A stretch of DNA of 64,000 bases from Verrucomicrobiota bacterium (GCA_027623315.1 JAQBYD010000004.1:62001-126000); one strand, 5' to 3'. Positions 51,853-62,680 are shown, numbered from the stretch's first letter. A program made the numbers and translations. Notes: a model not told the origin generated them from the sequence alone.

Positions 51853-52158
51853 ATGCTGGTTCGCGGGATGAGCATGAGTGTTTCAATACATGATTCGCTT
51901 CGCGAGATCGGCGAGGAGCACGGGCGTGCGATGTATCGTTTCTACCTGGATACGATCGAGCGAAAGATGTCCTATGCCTACCTTAGCGAGGCCTTTTTCG
52001 AGACGATGTGCTCGGAATTCAGGCATCGTATCGTCTTGTTTATGGCCCGGCGGGGTAGCCAGTGGGTCGCCGGAGCCATTCATTATCGCAAGGGCGCCCG
52101 GCTCTACGGACGATACTGGGGGTGCCTGGAGCACCATCCCTATCTTCACTTCGAATGA
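51853..52158 (+). pseudogene. Fragment of a DUF482/FemAB-like GNAT-family protein
   Basis: RAMYRFYLDTIERKMSYAYLSEAFFETMCSEFRHRIVLFMARRGSQWVAGAIHYRKGARLYGRYWGC then stop; full-length relatives are much longer. Confidence 0.55.
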
Positions 52159-52439
52159 AACCATAGGCAGGTCGGGGCAGGGTGTCGCCGGGAGATGCTT
52201 CGCGACGTCGCTGGGTTGCTCAAGATGCCCCGGGGCCGGGCGCGGGCTGCCATGTTCGGACTCGCTTCCGACCCCTGAAATATGGATAATAGCAGGGCGA
52301 TGACGTCATTGCCGGAAGCGCCTTGCGGAATGGCGGTGCGGCCCGGGGTCGTGAATCCGGAAGTCGTCACGCACGACGACACCGCTCATGAGGAGCCATA
52401 CGCAGTGTATCTGCACAACGAATGTAGTGAGACGAACCG

Positions 52440-53285
52440 ATGTCGGGCCACGAGAAAATTTCGTACTTAATTCGGCTTCTCGATGACGAGTCGGAGCTCG
52501 TGCGCAGCACGGTGAGACAGGAGCTCTCGGCGTACGGAGCGGATCTTGAGCGAGTGTTGAGAGAAGCCTGCCCGCGCCCGGACAAGAAGCAGCGGCAGCT
52601 TTTCAATGTCGTGATCCGCGACATTAAGGCCGAGCGGCTACAATCACACTGGCCACGACTCTCTGCCGCGACGGACGAACCGGCCAGGCTGGAGGCGGCT
52701 TTCTCGTTCATCGCCGAGTTTCAGCTTGGGCGTCCATCTAAGGATGAACTTGCGGTTCGCCTGGACGAATTGTCCTCGGAGTATCGTTGCGGTTGCTCCC
52801 ATGTCGATGTGATCGAGTTGGCCGCGTTTCTGTTCAGGCGTAAGTTGCTCACCGGCAACCGCGACGACTATTACAATCCGTTGAACAGCAACATGCTTTG
52901 CGTGCTCGAGCAGGGAGCCGGGATTCCAATTACCCTCTCGGCGATCTACATGCTCGTCGGTGCCCGACTCGGACTCGAGATCGTGGGATGCAATGTGCCC
53001 GGGCACTTCATGGCACTGGTCAAACATCACGGTGAGCACTTCCTCGTCGACTGCTTTAACGGCGGCCGCTTCATGCGCGAAGAGCAGATCATGGTGTCCG
53101 TGGGGAACTTCTCAAAGATAAGGTTGGACCTGGACGACATGAAGGTCGGTGCCGAGCAGATGATCGAGCGCATATTGCGTAACCTCGCCAATGCCTACGA
53201 GCGCGCGGGTTGTCAATTTGAGAAGCAGCTGATGACCGATCTTCTCAGCGGAGATGGATCGGGCGCGGAGGGCCCGAGGTCATGA
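52440..53285 (+). CDS. SirB1-family (transglutaminase-like) protein
   Basis: YYNPLNSNMLCVLEQGAGIPITLSAIYMLVGARLGLEIVGCNVPGHFMALV. Confidence 0.88.
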   Translation: MSGHEKISYLIRLLDDESELVRSTVRQELSAYGADLERVLREACPRPDKKQRQLFNVVIRDIKAERLQSHWPRLSAATDEPARLEAAFSFIAEFQLGRPSKDELAVRLDELSSEYRCGCSHVDVIELAAFLFRRKLLTGNRDDYYNPLNSNMLCVLEQGAGIPITLSAIYMLVGARLGLEIVGCNVPGHFMALVKHHGEHFLVDCFNGGRFMREEQIMVSVGNFSKIRLDLDDMKVGAEQMIERILRNLANAYERAGCQFEKQLMTDLLSGDGSGAEGPRS

Positions 53286-55057
53286 TCTCGTCGGAGCGGC
53301 CCATTCAGACGTTGCCCGATATCGTCACCAGGTTGGCCCGGCGGCGTCCCGTTGAATGCGTGATTGCGGCCCGTGAGCATGGGCAATGGACGCGAACCTC
53401 GACCGCGGACCTGCTTGCGGCCGTGCGCGACTTCAGCCTGGGGCTTCGCGAGTTGGGTCTTCGACCCGGACAAAAGGTCGGAATTCTCGCCGCACCATCG
53501 CCCTATTGGGTTATCGCGGACCTGGGAGTGATGATCGCCGGGGGCGTGAGCGTTCCGATCTTTTCGTCTGCCGCCGCCCGGCAGATCGAGTACCAGCAGG
53601 CGCACAGCGCGATGCGATACCTGGTTGTCGGCGGCGTGGCAAGTCGGCTCGCCGCTACGCCGATCACCGCGAAAGTGGAGCGCGTAATCGGGCATGGCCT
53701 GTCGAAGGATGCCGGGAACGGGATGGACTTTGAAGCGGTTCTACGCCGCGGCCGCCAGGCGGATCAGAAGGATCCGCACGCCTTCGACTGGTTGTGCGGT
53801 CGGGTCAGTCCGGATGACGTGGCCACCATCATCTACACGAGCGGCAGCACCGGGACTCCGAAAGGGGTCGCGCTGACGCACGGCAATCTCGCATCGCAGG
53901 TGACTGCCGCGGGGCAGCGTTTCGACCTGGATGAAGAGCATGACGTGGCCCTGAGTTTCCTGCCCCTCGCGCACGTGTTTGAGCGCATGATTCTGTACTT
54001 CTATTTGCAGAGCGGCGTGACGGTTCACTTTGCTGACAACATCAAGAACGTCGGCGAGTTGATGCGCGAGGTGAAGCCGACGGTCATGACCGTCGTGCCG
54101 CGGCTGCTGGAGAAAATCCATGACCGCATCGTGATCCAGGTTGAGGAAGCGCATGGCGTTCGCGGGCAGCTCGCGCGCTGGGCCCTGGCCAAGGCCGAGA
54201 CCCAGGCCGAAGCGAGGGCAGGGGATGCAATAGCAGATGCATTGATGTTTTCCAGGTTTCGCGAGGCGATGGGCGGACGTTTACGGATCGTCGTCAGCGG
54301 CGGAGCGGCGCTCTCCGAAGCGCTCTGTCGATTCTACTGGAACATTGGCGTGCCGCTTTACAACGGGTACGGATTGACCGAGTGCTCACCCGTCGTGTGC
54401 ACAAACTATCCCGCCGGGAACCGCATGGGATCGGTCGGGCGCCCTTTTCCGCATGTCGAGGTGCGAACCAATTCGCAGGGGGTTCTCGAGGTGCGCGGTC
54501 CCAACGTGATGCGTGGTTATCTCGACGATCCGGATGCGACCGCGGAGGTGACCACCGAGGACGGCTGGCTCGTGACCGGCGATATCGCATTGATTGACGA
54601 CGAAGGCTATGTTCAGATCACGGGACGGCTGAAGGAGATGTTCAAGACCTCGACGGGGAAGTACGTGTGCCCGATTCCGATCGAGCGTGAGCTTTGTCGG
54701 TCGCCCGTGGTGGACCAGGCGATGGTCGTGGCGGACGGCCGTCGCTTCGTGACGTCGTTGATCTTTCCGGACTATGACACGATCGCCTCGCGCCTCGGCG
54801 GCAAAGATGTCGACGACAAGGCTCTGAAGGACTACGTAAGCGGAGACGACTATGCCCGCGAGGTCCAGGAGGTCGTGGATCAGATGAATCACGACCTCAA
54901 CCGATGGGAGCGGGTTCAACGGTTCCGCGTCATCGCCGACGCACCGTCGACCGATAATCAGCAGCTTACGCCTACCGCGAAACTGCGCCGCCACATTATC
55001 GAAGACGTCTACAGCGCGGAAATCGACGAGATGTACCAGGGGGGACGGAGGTCATGA
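53282..55057 (+). CDS. Long-chain fatty acid-CoA ligase (AMP-binding)
   Basis: ATIIYTSGSTGTPKGVALTHGNL, YNGYGLTECSPVVCTN, GWLVTGDIALIDDEGYVQITGRLKEMFKTSTGKYV. Confidence 0.95.
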   Translation: MISSERPIQTLPDIVTRLARRRPVECVIAAREHGQWTRTSTADLLAAVRDFSLGLRELGLRPGQKVGILAAPSPYWVIADLGVMIAGGVSVPIFSSAAARQIEYQQAHSAMRYLVVGGVASRLAATPITAKVERVIGHGLSKDAGNGMDFEAVLRRGRQADQKDPHAFDWLCGRVSPDDVATIIYTSGSTGTPKGVALTHGNLASQVTAAGQRFDLDEEHDVALSFLPLAHVFERMILYFYLQSGVTVHFADNIKNVGELMREVKPTVMTVVPRLLEKIHDRIVIQVEEAHGVRGQLARWALAKAETQAEARAGDAIADALMFSRFREAMGGRLRIVVSGGAALSEALCRFYWNIGVPLYNGYGLTECSPVVCTNYPAGNRMGSVGRPFPHVEVRTNSQGVLEVRGPNVMRGYLDDPDATAEVTTEDGWLVTGDIALIDDEGYVQITGRLKEMFKTSTGKYVCPIPIERELCRSPVVDQAMVVADGRRFVTSLIFPDYDTIASRLGGKDVDDKALKDYVSGDDYAREVQEVVDQMNHDLNRWERVQRFRVIADAPSTDNQQLTPTAKLRRHIIEDVYSAEIDEMYQGGRRS

Positions 55058-56343
55058 AAGAGCGCCTGGCCATTATCGACGGGATTCGAACACCGCAATG
55101 CCGCGCCGGGGGTGTGCTGCGCGGATTCGGCGCAGACGATCTCGGTGCGATCGCGGTGAGAGAGTTGATGCTGCGCACCGCGTATCCCGAGAGCGATGTG
55201 GACGAATTGATCCTTGGTAACGTGGCCCAGCCGGTGCACGCCGCGAATATCGCGCGCGTCGTGGCTCTCAAGGCCGGTCTGCCGACGCACCTGATCGCGC
55301 ACACGGTGCATCGCAACTGTGCATCTGGAATGCAGGCGATCTCTTCAGCCGCCAACAAGATATTTTCCGGTGAGGCCGAGGTAATGATCGCCGCGGGAAC
55401 GGAGTCGATGAGCAACATTCCACTGCTCTATGGCCCTCAAATGACCAAGCTCTTCGCAAGCCTGGCCAGGGCCAAGACGCTGGGGCAGCGCCTCAAAGCG
55501 CTCAGCTCCTTTCGGTTTTCGTTCCTCAAGCCGATCGTGGGGCTCGAGAAGGGGCTGACCGATCCCGTGTGCGGAATGATTATGGGCCTGACCGCGGAAG
55601 TACTCGCCCGCGAATTTCAGATTCCGCGCGAAGAGCAGGACGCCTTTGCCTTGCTGAGCCATCAGCGTGCCGCCGCCGCGCGCGATGCGGGTCGCCTGGC
55701 CGAAGAAATCGTCCCCCTTCCCGTAGCGCCCAGGTATGAGCGTGTGCAGGAACATGACGACGGCATCCGCGACGATCAGACGCTCGAGGCTCTGGCCAAG
55801 TTGCGGCCGTATTTTGACCGGCAGACAGGTACGGTGACGGTCGGGAACGCCTGTTCGATCACCGATGGCGCAGCGGCCCTGCTGGTGATGAGCGAGTCCC
55901 GGGCCAAGTCCGAAGGGTTGGAGCCGCTGGGCTACGTGCGCGACTACGCTTATGCCGCCCTCGAGGGAAACCGCATGGGGCTGGGGCCGGTGTACGCCAC
56001 CTCGAAGCTGCTCGCGAAATCCGGAATGAAGATGAAGGACTTTAAGCTCGTGGAGATCAACGAAGCCTTTGCGGTGCAGGTGCTTGCCTGCCTGCGCGCC
56101 TTCGAGTCCAAGGAGTTCGCGAAGCAGTATCTCGATCGCAAGACGGCGCCCGGGGCCGTGGACCCCGAGTTGCTGAACGTCAACGGCGGCGCGGTCGCGC
56201 TCGGACATCCGGTCGGGGCCACGGGGACACGATTGGTCCTGACCGTACTCAAGGAACTTCGGCGCCGGAATCAAAACTGTGGGCTGGCCACGCTCTGCGT
56301 CGGCGGCGGGCAGGGCGCAGCGTTCGCACTGGAAGTCACCTGA
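55054..56343 (+). CDS. Acetyl-CoA C-acyltransferase (thiolase)
   Basis: VHRNCASGMQAISSAANKIFSGEAEVMIAAGTESMSNIP...NVNGGAVALGHPVGATGTRLVLTVL...LCVGGGQGAAFALE. Confidence 0.96.
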   Translation: MKERLAIIDGIRTPQCRAGGVLRGFGADDLGAIAVRELMLRTAYPESDVDELILGNVAQPVHAANIARVVALKAGLPTHLIAHTVHRNCASGMQAISSAANKIFSGEAEVMIAAGTESMSNIPLLYGPQMTKLFASLARAKTLGQRLKALSSFRFSFLKPIVGLEKGLTDPVCGMIMGLTAEVLAREFQIPREEQDAFALLSHQRAAAARDAGRLAEEIVPLPVAPRYERVQEHDDGIRDDQTLEALAKLRPYFDRQTGTVTVGNACSITDGAAALLVMSESRAKSEGLEPLGYVRDYAYAALEGNRMGLGPVYATSKLLAKSGMKMKDFKLVEINEAFAVQVLACLRAFESKEFAKQYLDRKTAPGAVDPELLNVNGGAVALGHPVGATGTRLVLTVLKELRRRNQNCGLATLCVGGGQGAAFALEVT

Positions 56344-58523
56344 TGAGTAGCGCGTGGACATTTCAAGAGGAGAGTTCAGGGCTTGGACACCTCACGTTCG
56401 ACACTCCCGAAATGAAGGTCAATGTCTTTACGGCCGAGGCCGTTGCTGAACTAAGCGATTTGCTGGAGGATCTGGCGAAACGGAATCTGAAGGCGCTGGC
56501 CATTTCCAGCGGGAAGTCCAGCTTCATCGCGGGCGCTGATATCAAGCTCCTGCGAACGGTGACAACCACGGCGGACGGAATCGAGAAGGCCAGGCTGGGG
56601 CAGAACGTTTTCGATAAACTGGCGGCACTCCCGTATCCCACCATCGTGTTCATTCACGGTGCCTGCATGGGTGGTGGATTGGAACTGGCGTTGGCGTGCG
56701 ACTATCGCGTCGTGAGCGATCACGCCAAGACGATCCTGGGCTTGCCGGAGGTGCAACTCGGGTTCATCCCGGGGTGGGGCGGCACGCAGCGTCTGCCGCG
56801 GTTGATCGGACTGGAAGCATCCTTGTCTATGATTTTGACCGGAAAGCCGGTTGCGGCGAAGAAAGCATTGAAGATAGGCCTGGCGCACGTGATGGTTGCG
56901 ACCGAATTCATGCAAGCGGAGATGGAACGCCTGTCCCAGGATCTTGCCGAGGGGCGTCCACCGCGGCTCTCGCGCCGGCCGCCGGGACTCGTGGCACGCC
57001 TGCGCAAAGCCGTGCTGGAGTCAACACCTCCGGGGCGCCACCTGCTGATCGGACAGGCGCGCAAGCGCCTGCTCGAGAAAACGAAGGGCCTCTACCCGGC
57101 GCCGCTGGCAGCACTCGACGTGCTTGAGGCGACGGCCACGGGAGACATCCAGGCCGGACTGCAGATGGAAGCCGAGGCCTTCGGGCGATTGATCGTGACC
57201 ACCGAGAGCCGCAACATGGTGCGGCTCTTCTTCATACGAGAGGCCTTAAAGAAGGAGAGTGGTGTGGAAACAGACGTGGAGGAGAAGCACGTTCAGCGTG
57301 CGGCGGTTGTCGGAGCCGGTGTGATGGGGGGCGGAATCGCATGGTTGATGAGTCATTGCGGAATCCCGGTGCGCCTCAAGGACATTGACTGGGATGCCGT
57401 GACGAAGGGCATGGCCACGGCGGCGAGCTACTACCAGCAGTTGGTACGCATCCGCAAGATGGTGCCTGACGAGGTGGCGCTCAAGATGCACCACATCTCC
57501 GGAACGACGGATTACCGTGGCGTAGAGTCCGCCGATCTCGTGCTGGAGGCCGTGGTCGAGAAGATGGCTGTGAAGCAGGCCGTACTCGCCGAGGTGGAGA
57601 ACGTGGTGTCGCCGCATGCCTTGATCGGGACGAATACGTCTTCGCTTTCCATTACCGAGATGGCCACGGCACTGAAGCACCCGGAGCGATTCGCAGGAAT
57701 GCATTTCTTCAACCCGGTCAACCGGATGCCACTCGTCGAAGTGATCCCGGGCGCCAAGACGGCACCGGCCACGATTGCGTCGTTCGTCGCCTTCGCGCGC
57801 CGCGTTGGCAAGACGCCCGTGGTGGTCGGCGATTGCCCCGGGTTTCTCGTGAACCGTATCCTGCTGCCGTACATCAATGAGTGCATTTGGATGTTACAGG
57901 AGGGGATTGCTGCCGAGCGAATTGATCGTCTGTTGTTTGATTTTGGAATGCCCATGGGGCCGATACGGCTCGCCGACGAAGTTGGGCTCGATGTCGGAGC
58001 CAAGGTGACGGACGTTCTGGAGGCGGGATACGGAGAGCGCATGCAGGTGGCGCCACTCCTGAAGCGCCTCGCCGCGGAGCCGGATACCACGGGCAAGAAG
58101 GCCGGGCGCGGGTTCTACGTCTACGAGGGCCGCAAAAAGAGTGTCAACCCTCGCGTGGACGCGCTGAGACTGGAACTCGCACGAGAGCATGCGCTTTCGG
58201 CGCGCGAGCTTGATGATCAGACCATCCTTCGAAGGGCAATCTATATCATGATCAACGAAGCCGCACGCTGCCTCGCCGAGTCCGTCGTTGAGAAGCCTGA
58301 CTATCTCGACATGGCGATGTTAATGGGGACCGGTTTCCCCGCGCACCACGGGGGCCTGCTCGCATATGCGGATACGGCGGGCATTCCAGGCGTGGTCGAG
58401 ACGCTGCGGCGGTTCGCGGAGGAATTCGGGCCACGCTTCGCGCCGTGCGAGCGGCTCGAAGAGATGGCAGCCGCGAAGACGCTGTTTTACAAGAAGAATG
58501 GAGGAACGGACAATGACGGATAG
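56343..58523 (+). CDS. Bifunctional enoyl-CoA hydratase / 3-hydroxyacyl-CoA dehydrogenase (FadJ/FadB type)
   Basis: SSFIAGADIKLL, GACMGGGLELALACDYRV, AAVVGAGVMGGGIAWLMSHCGIPVRLKDID, GMHFFNPVNRMPLVEVIPG. Confidence 0.96.
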   Translation: MSSAWTFQEESSGLGHLTFDTPEMKVNVFTAEAVAELSDLLEDLAKRNLKALAISSGKSSFIAGADIKLLRTVTTTADGIEKARLGQNVFDKLAALPYPTIVFIHGACMGGGLELALACDYRVVSDHAKTILGLPEVQLGFIPGWGGTQRLPRLIGLEASLSMILTGKPVAAKKALKIGLAHVMVATEFMQAEMERLSQDLAEGRPPRLSRRPPGLVARLRKAVLESTPPGRHLLIGQARKRLLEKTKGLYPAPLAALDVLEATATGDIQAGLQMEAEAFGRLIVTTESRNMVRLFFIREALKKESGVETDVEEKHVQRAAVVGAGVMGGGIAWLMSHCGIPVRLKDIDWDAVTKGMATAASYYQQLVRIRKMVPDEVALKMHHISGTTDYRGVESADLVLEAVVEKMAVKQAVLAEVENVVSPHALIGTNTSSLSITEMATALKHPERFAGMHFFNPVNRMPLVEVIPGAKTAPATIASFVAFARRVGKTPVVVGDCPGFLVNRILLPYINECIWMLQEGIAAERIDRLLFDFGMPMGPIRLADEVGLDVGAKVTDVLEAGYGERMQVAPLLKRLAAEPDTTGKKAGRGFYVYEGRKKSVNPRVDALRLELAREHALSARELDDQTILRRAIYIMINEAARCLAESVVEKPDYLDMAMLMGTGFPAHHGGLLAYADTAGIPGVVETLRRFAEEFGPRFAPCERLEEMAAAKTLFYKKNGGTDNDG

Positions 58524-60420
58524 CCAGATGCACCCATCGCATGATCCCGACATGGTCGTGGATACGTCCGGAATGAGCAACGACAAGCGCGCCGCCATGG
58601 AAGTCGCCGAAGCGGCCCGCGGAGGAATAGTGGAAGAGCCCAGCTTTGCGGGCGAAATGTTCGATGGGCGCTTTCGACCGGACCTGGTCTTTCCTTTCCC
58701 TCCCCAATCCGACGACGAGCGAAAGATCGGTGACGACTTGATTGAGCCGCTTTTCAAGTATCTCGAGACGCACCTCGATCCCGAGGAGGTCGACGAGACG
58801 CGGACCATTCCGCAGGCCGTGATCGACGAGATGGCACGCTTCGGTGTTTTCGCGATGAAGGTGCCGGCCGAGTATGGCGGGCTGGGGCTTTCGCAGGTCA
58901 ATTACAACCGGGTCATGATGCGTTTCGCATCCTTGTGTGGCAGTACGGCCGTGCTCGTGTCGGCGCACCAGTCGATCGGCGTACCGCAGCCGCTCAAGAT
59001 GTTCGGCACGGAAGCGCAGAAGAAGAAGTACTTTCCCCGCTTTCGTGAGGGCGCGATTTCGGCTTTTGCGCTTACCGAGCCGGACGTGGGCTCCGATCCG
59101 GCAAAGATGGCCACGACCGCAGTTCCTTCCGAGGATGGGTCGCACTACGTGTTGAACGGCGAGAAGCTGTGGTGCACCAACGGGCCCATCGCGGAGCTCC
59201 TCGTCGTGATGGCGAAGACGCCGCCCCGGATGGTACGCGGGCGTGAGAAGACACAGATCTCCGCGTTCATTGTGGAGGGGCAGTGGGATGGCATTGAGCA
59301 AGTGCACCGCTGCGACTTCATGGGGATCCGGGGCATCCAGAATGGATTGATGCGCTTCCGTGACGTGCGCGTGCCTGCGGAGAACCTGCTGGGGGAAGAG
59401 GGGAAAGGGCTCAAGCTCGCGTTGGCGACGCTGAACACGGGGCGCTTGACGATTCCGGCGGCGTGTACCGGCGCCGCCAAGCAGTGCCTGTCAATCGTGC
59501 GTCGATGGGGTGGCACGCGCACACAATGGGGATCGCCCGTCGGAAAGCACGAAGCAGGCCGGCAGAAGCTGGCCTATATCGCTGCCACAACGTTCGCCAT
59601 GGAAGCCATTACCTTCCTGGTCTCACACTGGGCCGACCGTGGGGACATGGACATTCGTATCGAAGCCGCCATGGCCAAGCTCTTCTGCAGCGAACATGCC
59701 TGGGATGTCGTCGACCAGACACTGCAACTTCGCGGCGGGCGCGGTTACGAGAAGGCGTCGTCGTTGGCGGCGCGCGGAGAAGAGCCGTTCCCGGTGGAGA
59801 GAATGATGCGCGAGATGCGGATCAACCGCATCATTGAAGGCACCACCGAGATTATGCACCTCTTCCTGGCCAGGGAAGCATTGGACCCGCATCTGCGCCT
59901 GGCCTCGGACCTGTTGAAGCGAGGCGTTCCCTTGTCTCGTAAGCTCGCTGCAGCCGGAAAACTGGTGAGGCACTACGCCGCCTGGTATCCGGCGCAATGG
60001 GTGAACGCATCGCTCTGGCGAACGCACAGCGAGGCCGGCGCGCTGGCCGGGCATGTGAAGTACGTCGATCGCACCTCGCATCGCCTGGCACGCGCACTCT
60101 TTCACGCCATGATGCGTCACCAGTCCCGGTTGGAACTCCGGCAGGTGCTCCTTGGGCAGCTCATTGACATCGGCACGGAGCTGTTCGCCATGTCGGCAAC
60201 ATGCAGTTACGCCCGCCACGAAGCACAGCGCCGTGGTGATCAAACCCCGATTGAAGTTGCCGACATCTTCTGCGTGGAGGCGCGCGGTCGAATTGAGAAT
60301 TCCTTCTCGCGAATCCATGGGAATGCGACGCGGCGCAATAATCGCTTCGCAAAACGCGTGCTCTCGGGAGATCTGAAGTGGATAGAGGAAGGTATCACCT
60401 GGATCGGCCAGGACGAGTGA
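58513..60420 (+). CDS. Acyl-CoA dehydrogenase family protein
   Basis: MKVPAEYGGLGLSQVNYNRVM, AFALTEPDVGSDPAKMATTA, LQLRGGRGYEK, MRINRIIEGTTEIMHLFLAREALDPHL. Confidence 0.95.
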   Translation: MTDSQMHPSHDPDMVVDTSGMSNDKRAAMEVAEAARGGIVEEPSFAGEMFDGRFRPDLVFPFPPQSDDERKIGDDLIEPLFKYLETHLDPEEVDETRTIPQAVIDEMARFGVFAMKVPAEYGGLGLSQVNYNRVMMRFASLCGSTAVLVSAHQSIGVPQPLKMFGTEAQKKKYFPRFREGAISAFALTEPDVGSDPAKMATTAVPSEDGSHYVLNGEKLWCTNGPIAELLVVMAKTPPRMVRGREKTQISAFIVEGQWDGIEQVHRCDFMGIRGIQNGLMRFRDVRVPAENLLGEEGKGLKLALATLNTGRLTIPAACTGAAKQCLSIVRRWGGTRTQWGSPVGKHEAGRQKLAYIAATTFAMEAITFLVSHWADRGDMDIRIEAAMAKLFCSEHAWDVVDQTLQLRGGRGYEKASSLAARGEEPFPVERMMREMRINRIIEGTTEIMHLFLAREALDPHLRLASDLLKRGVPLSRKLAAAGKLVRHYAAWYPAQWVNASLWRTHSEAGALAGHVKYVDRTSHRLARALFHAMMRHQSRLELRQVLLGQLIDIGTELFAMSATCSYARHEAQRRGDQTPIEVADIFCVEARGRIENSFSRIHGNATRRNNRFAKRVLSGDLKWIEEGITWIGQDE

Positions 60421-60451
60421 TTCCAGTTCATAGACTCTCCGGAGCCCGGCC

Positions 60452-62680
60452 ATGAACACGACCGAGGCACAGGACGCACAGGATGGGCCCGGTACGGTAG
60501 AGGATCCAGCGTCTCCGCGGGATAGCCTCTCGTGGCGCGCGACCGAGCGGGTCATGTCGGTTCTGAACCGGGTGCTGCGCGCCGATATCGTTTGCGAAGG
60601 GCTGGAGCACCTGTCGGACAAGCCATGTCTCTACGTGGTGAATCATTTCACACGGTTTGAGACCTTCATCATTCCGTACGTGCTCTACAAGCACACTGGC
60701 CGGGCGGTGCGTTCACTCGCGTATCACCAGCTTTTCAAAGGAAAGCTGGGCGAGTACCTGCAGTCGTTGGGAGGGGTTTCAACACGACATCCCGGCAAGA
60801 ACCGACTGATTATCGGAGACTTGATGGCGGGCCGCAGTAGTTGGGTGATCTTCCCCGAGGGCGCCATGGTTAAGAGTAAGCGGGTCATGGAGCGCGGCCG
60901 CTACTGGATTCGTCACCCCAAGCGCTCGGGGCCTCCACACACCGGTGCGGCGGTGTTGGCGTTAAAGGCCCAGTTTTCACGGAGTGCGTTTGCGCGAGCG
61001 CGAGAGCTTGGTCGTGCGGATCTCGTCCAGAACTATTGCGAGCGATACGGCCTGGAGGCAGACAAGGATCTCCCCGGTGAGGATATACAGATCGTTCCCG
61101 TTACCATTACCTACTACCCCTTGCGTCCGGGAAAGAATCTGCTCTCCAAGGTTGCCGGCTTCATCTTCAAAGGCCTTCCCCCGAATGTGATGGAAGAGCT
61201 CGTCGTTGAGGGCCAACTGCTCCTGTCGGACTCTGATATTACGGTCTACTTCGGCGAACCGATTAGTGTTGAGCAGTATGTGCGTCCGCTCGGACGACTT
61301 GCCCTCATGGCGCCGTTGGGCCGGCAGTTAACCGGGCGTGCGGACATGATCGCGACGTTGCAGCGCAAGCGCTTGACGCGGCGTTTCATGGGCGAGATCT
61401 ATAGCAATACGACCATTAATATCGATCATCTCTTCTGTGGCGCGCTGAGGGCGCGCCGCGATCCGCAGATCTCCGTCGAGGATTTCTGTCGGGCAATCTA
61501 CCTCTCCGCACTCGATGTCAGGCAGCTCGTGAATCGGCGGCTGCATGAGAGTCTTCGCAGCAAGCTTGTCACGATGTTGACCGACGACGTGCATCCGCCC
61601 ATCGAGGACATTTTTAAGCTGGCTGAAGACGAAGGGGTCGTTTCGCGGTCCGGCGGAGTTATGACCATCGACCAGGAAGCGCTGGAGGAGGAACACTCCT
61701 TTGATGACGTTCGAGTCAAGAACACGGCCATGGTGATCGCGAACGAGGTGCTTCCGCTTCGTCAGGTGTGCCGGATCCTCAAGGAGACGGTAAACCTCTC
61801 AACGCGAGAACTGCGCGAGCAGATCGCCGACGCACTATGTGCCCGCGACCAGGCCGTTTTCGGCGAGAATTATCACCGCTATTACGAAGAGGGAGCGTCG
61901 AAGCCTCCCGAGATTGGACGACCGTTTCTCCTGGAGGGGACCCGGCCCACCGGGATCGTGCTTTCGCACGGATACCTGGCGGCACCGCATGAGGTTCGCC
62001 CGCTCGCGGAATACCTGAACGGGCTCGGCTTCACGGTGTATGGCGTACGACTTGAAGGGCACGGGACCGCGCCTGCGCATCTACGCGACGTGACATGGGG
62101 AAATTGGTTATACTCCTACTACCGCGGGTACGCCGTGTTGCGGAATCTTTGCCCGGAGATCATCGTGGGCGGGTTTTCGACCGGGGGGCTGGTATCGTTG
62201 CTCACGGCCGCGAGAATGGGGCAGGCGGTCAAGGGGGTCTTCGCGATTAACGCGTCCCTGAGGTTGCGGGATATTCGCACCCGTTTCGTGGCTCCGTTCA
62301 TGTTCTGGACAGACATCCTGCAGAAGTTCGGGCGTGATTCGGAGGAAGACGAGTACGTCGAGCACCGCTCCGAGAACCCGAATATCAACTATTCGCGGAA
62401 CTATATCCATGGCATCCGCGAGCTGCAGAGATTGATCGGTGTATGCGAGGATGCGCTACCCTCCATCCGAATCCCAGCGCTGATCCTACAGGGACGAAAC
62501 GATCCTGCCGTGAATCCGCGCAGTGCCAAGTTGATCTTCGATGCGCTTGCTTCGCCGCAGAAGCAGCTGAAATGGATGGATTTTGATCGGCACGTGATCG
62601 TTCAGGGCGAGCGGAGAGACGAGGTCTTTCGTGAGATCGAGGCCTTTGTAGAGTCGGTCGCGACACCGCTTAGTGTGTAG
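60452..62680 (+). CDS. Acyltransferase (PlsC-like) fused to alpha/beta hydrolase
   Basis: CLYVVNHFTRFETFIIPYVL (H-x4-E), VIFPEGAMVKSKRVM; C-terminal GIVLSHGYLAAPHEVRPLAEYLNGLGFTVYGVRLEGHG, GGFSTGGLVSLL, LQGRNDPAVNP. Confidence 0.88.
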   Translation: MNTTEAQDAQDGPGTVEDPASPRDSLSWRATERVMSVLNRVLRADIVCEGLEHLSDKPCLYVVNHFTRFETFIIPYVLYKHTGRAVRSLAYHQLFKGKLGEYLQSLGGVSTRHPGKNRLIIGDLMAGRSSWVIFPEGAMVKSKRVMERGRYWIRHPKRSGPPHTGAAVLALKAQFSRSAFARARELGRADLVQNYCERYGLEADKDLPGEDIQIVPVTITYYPLRPGKNLLSKVAGFIFKGLPPNVMEELVVEGQLLLSDSDITVYFGEPISVEQYVRPLGRLALMAPLGRQLTGRADMIATLQRKRLTRRFMGEIYSNTTINIDHLFCGALRARRDPQISVEDFCRAIYLSALDVRQLVNRRLHESLRSKLVTMLTDDVHPPIEDIFKLAEDEGVVSRSGGVMTIDQEALEEEHSFDDVRVKNTAMVIANEVLPLRQVCRILKETVNLSTRELREQIADALCARDQAVFGENYHRYYEEGASKPPEIGRPFLLEGTRPTGIVLSHGYLAAPHEVRPLAEYLNGLGFTVYGVRLEGHGTAPAHLRDVTWGNWLYSYYRGYAVLRNLCPEIIVGGFSTGGLVSLLTAARMGQAVKGVFAINASLRLRDIRTRFVAPFMFWTDILQKFGRDSEEDEYVEHRSENPNINYSRNYIHGIRELQRLIGVCEDALPSIRIPALILQGRNDPAVNPRSAKLIFDALASPQKQLKWMDFDRHVIVQGERRDEVFREIEAFVESVATPLSV

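Noticed and set aside
55345-56361. 338-aa minus-strand ORF
   Set aside because: Antisense to the thiolase gene.
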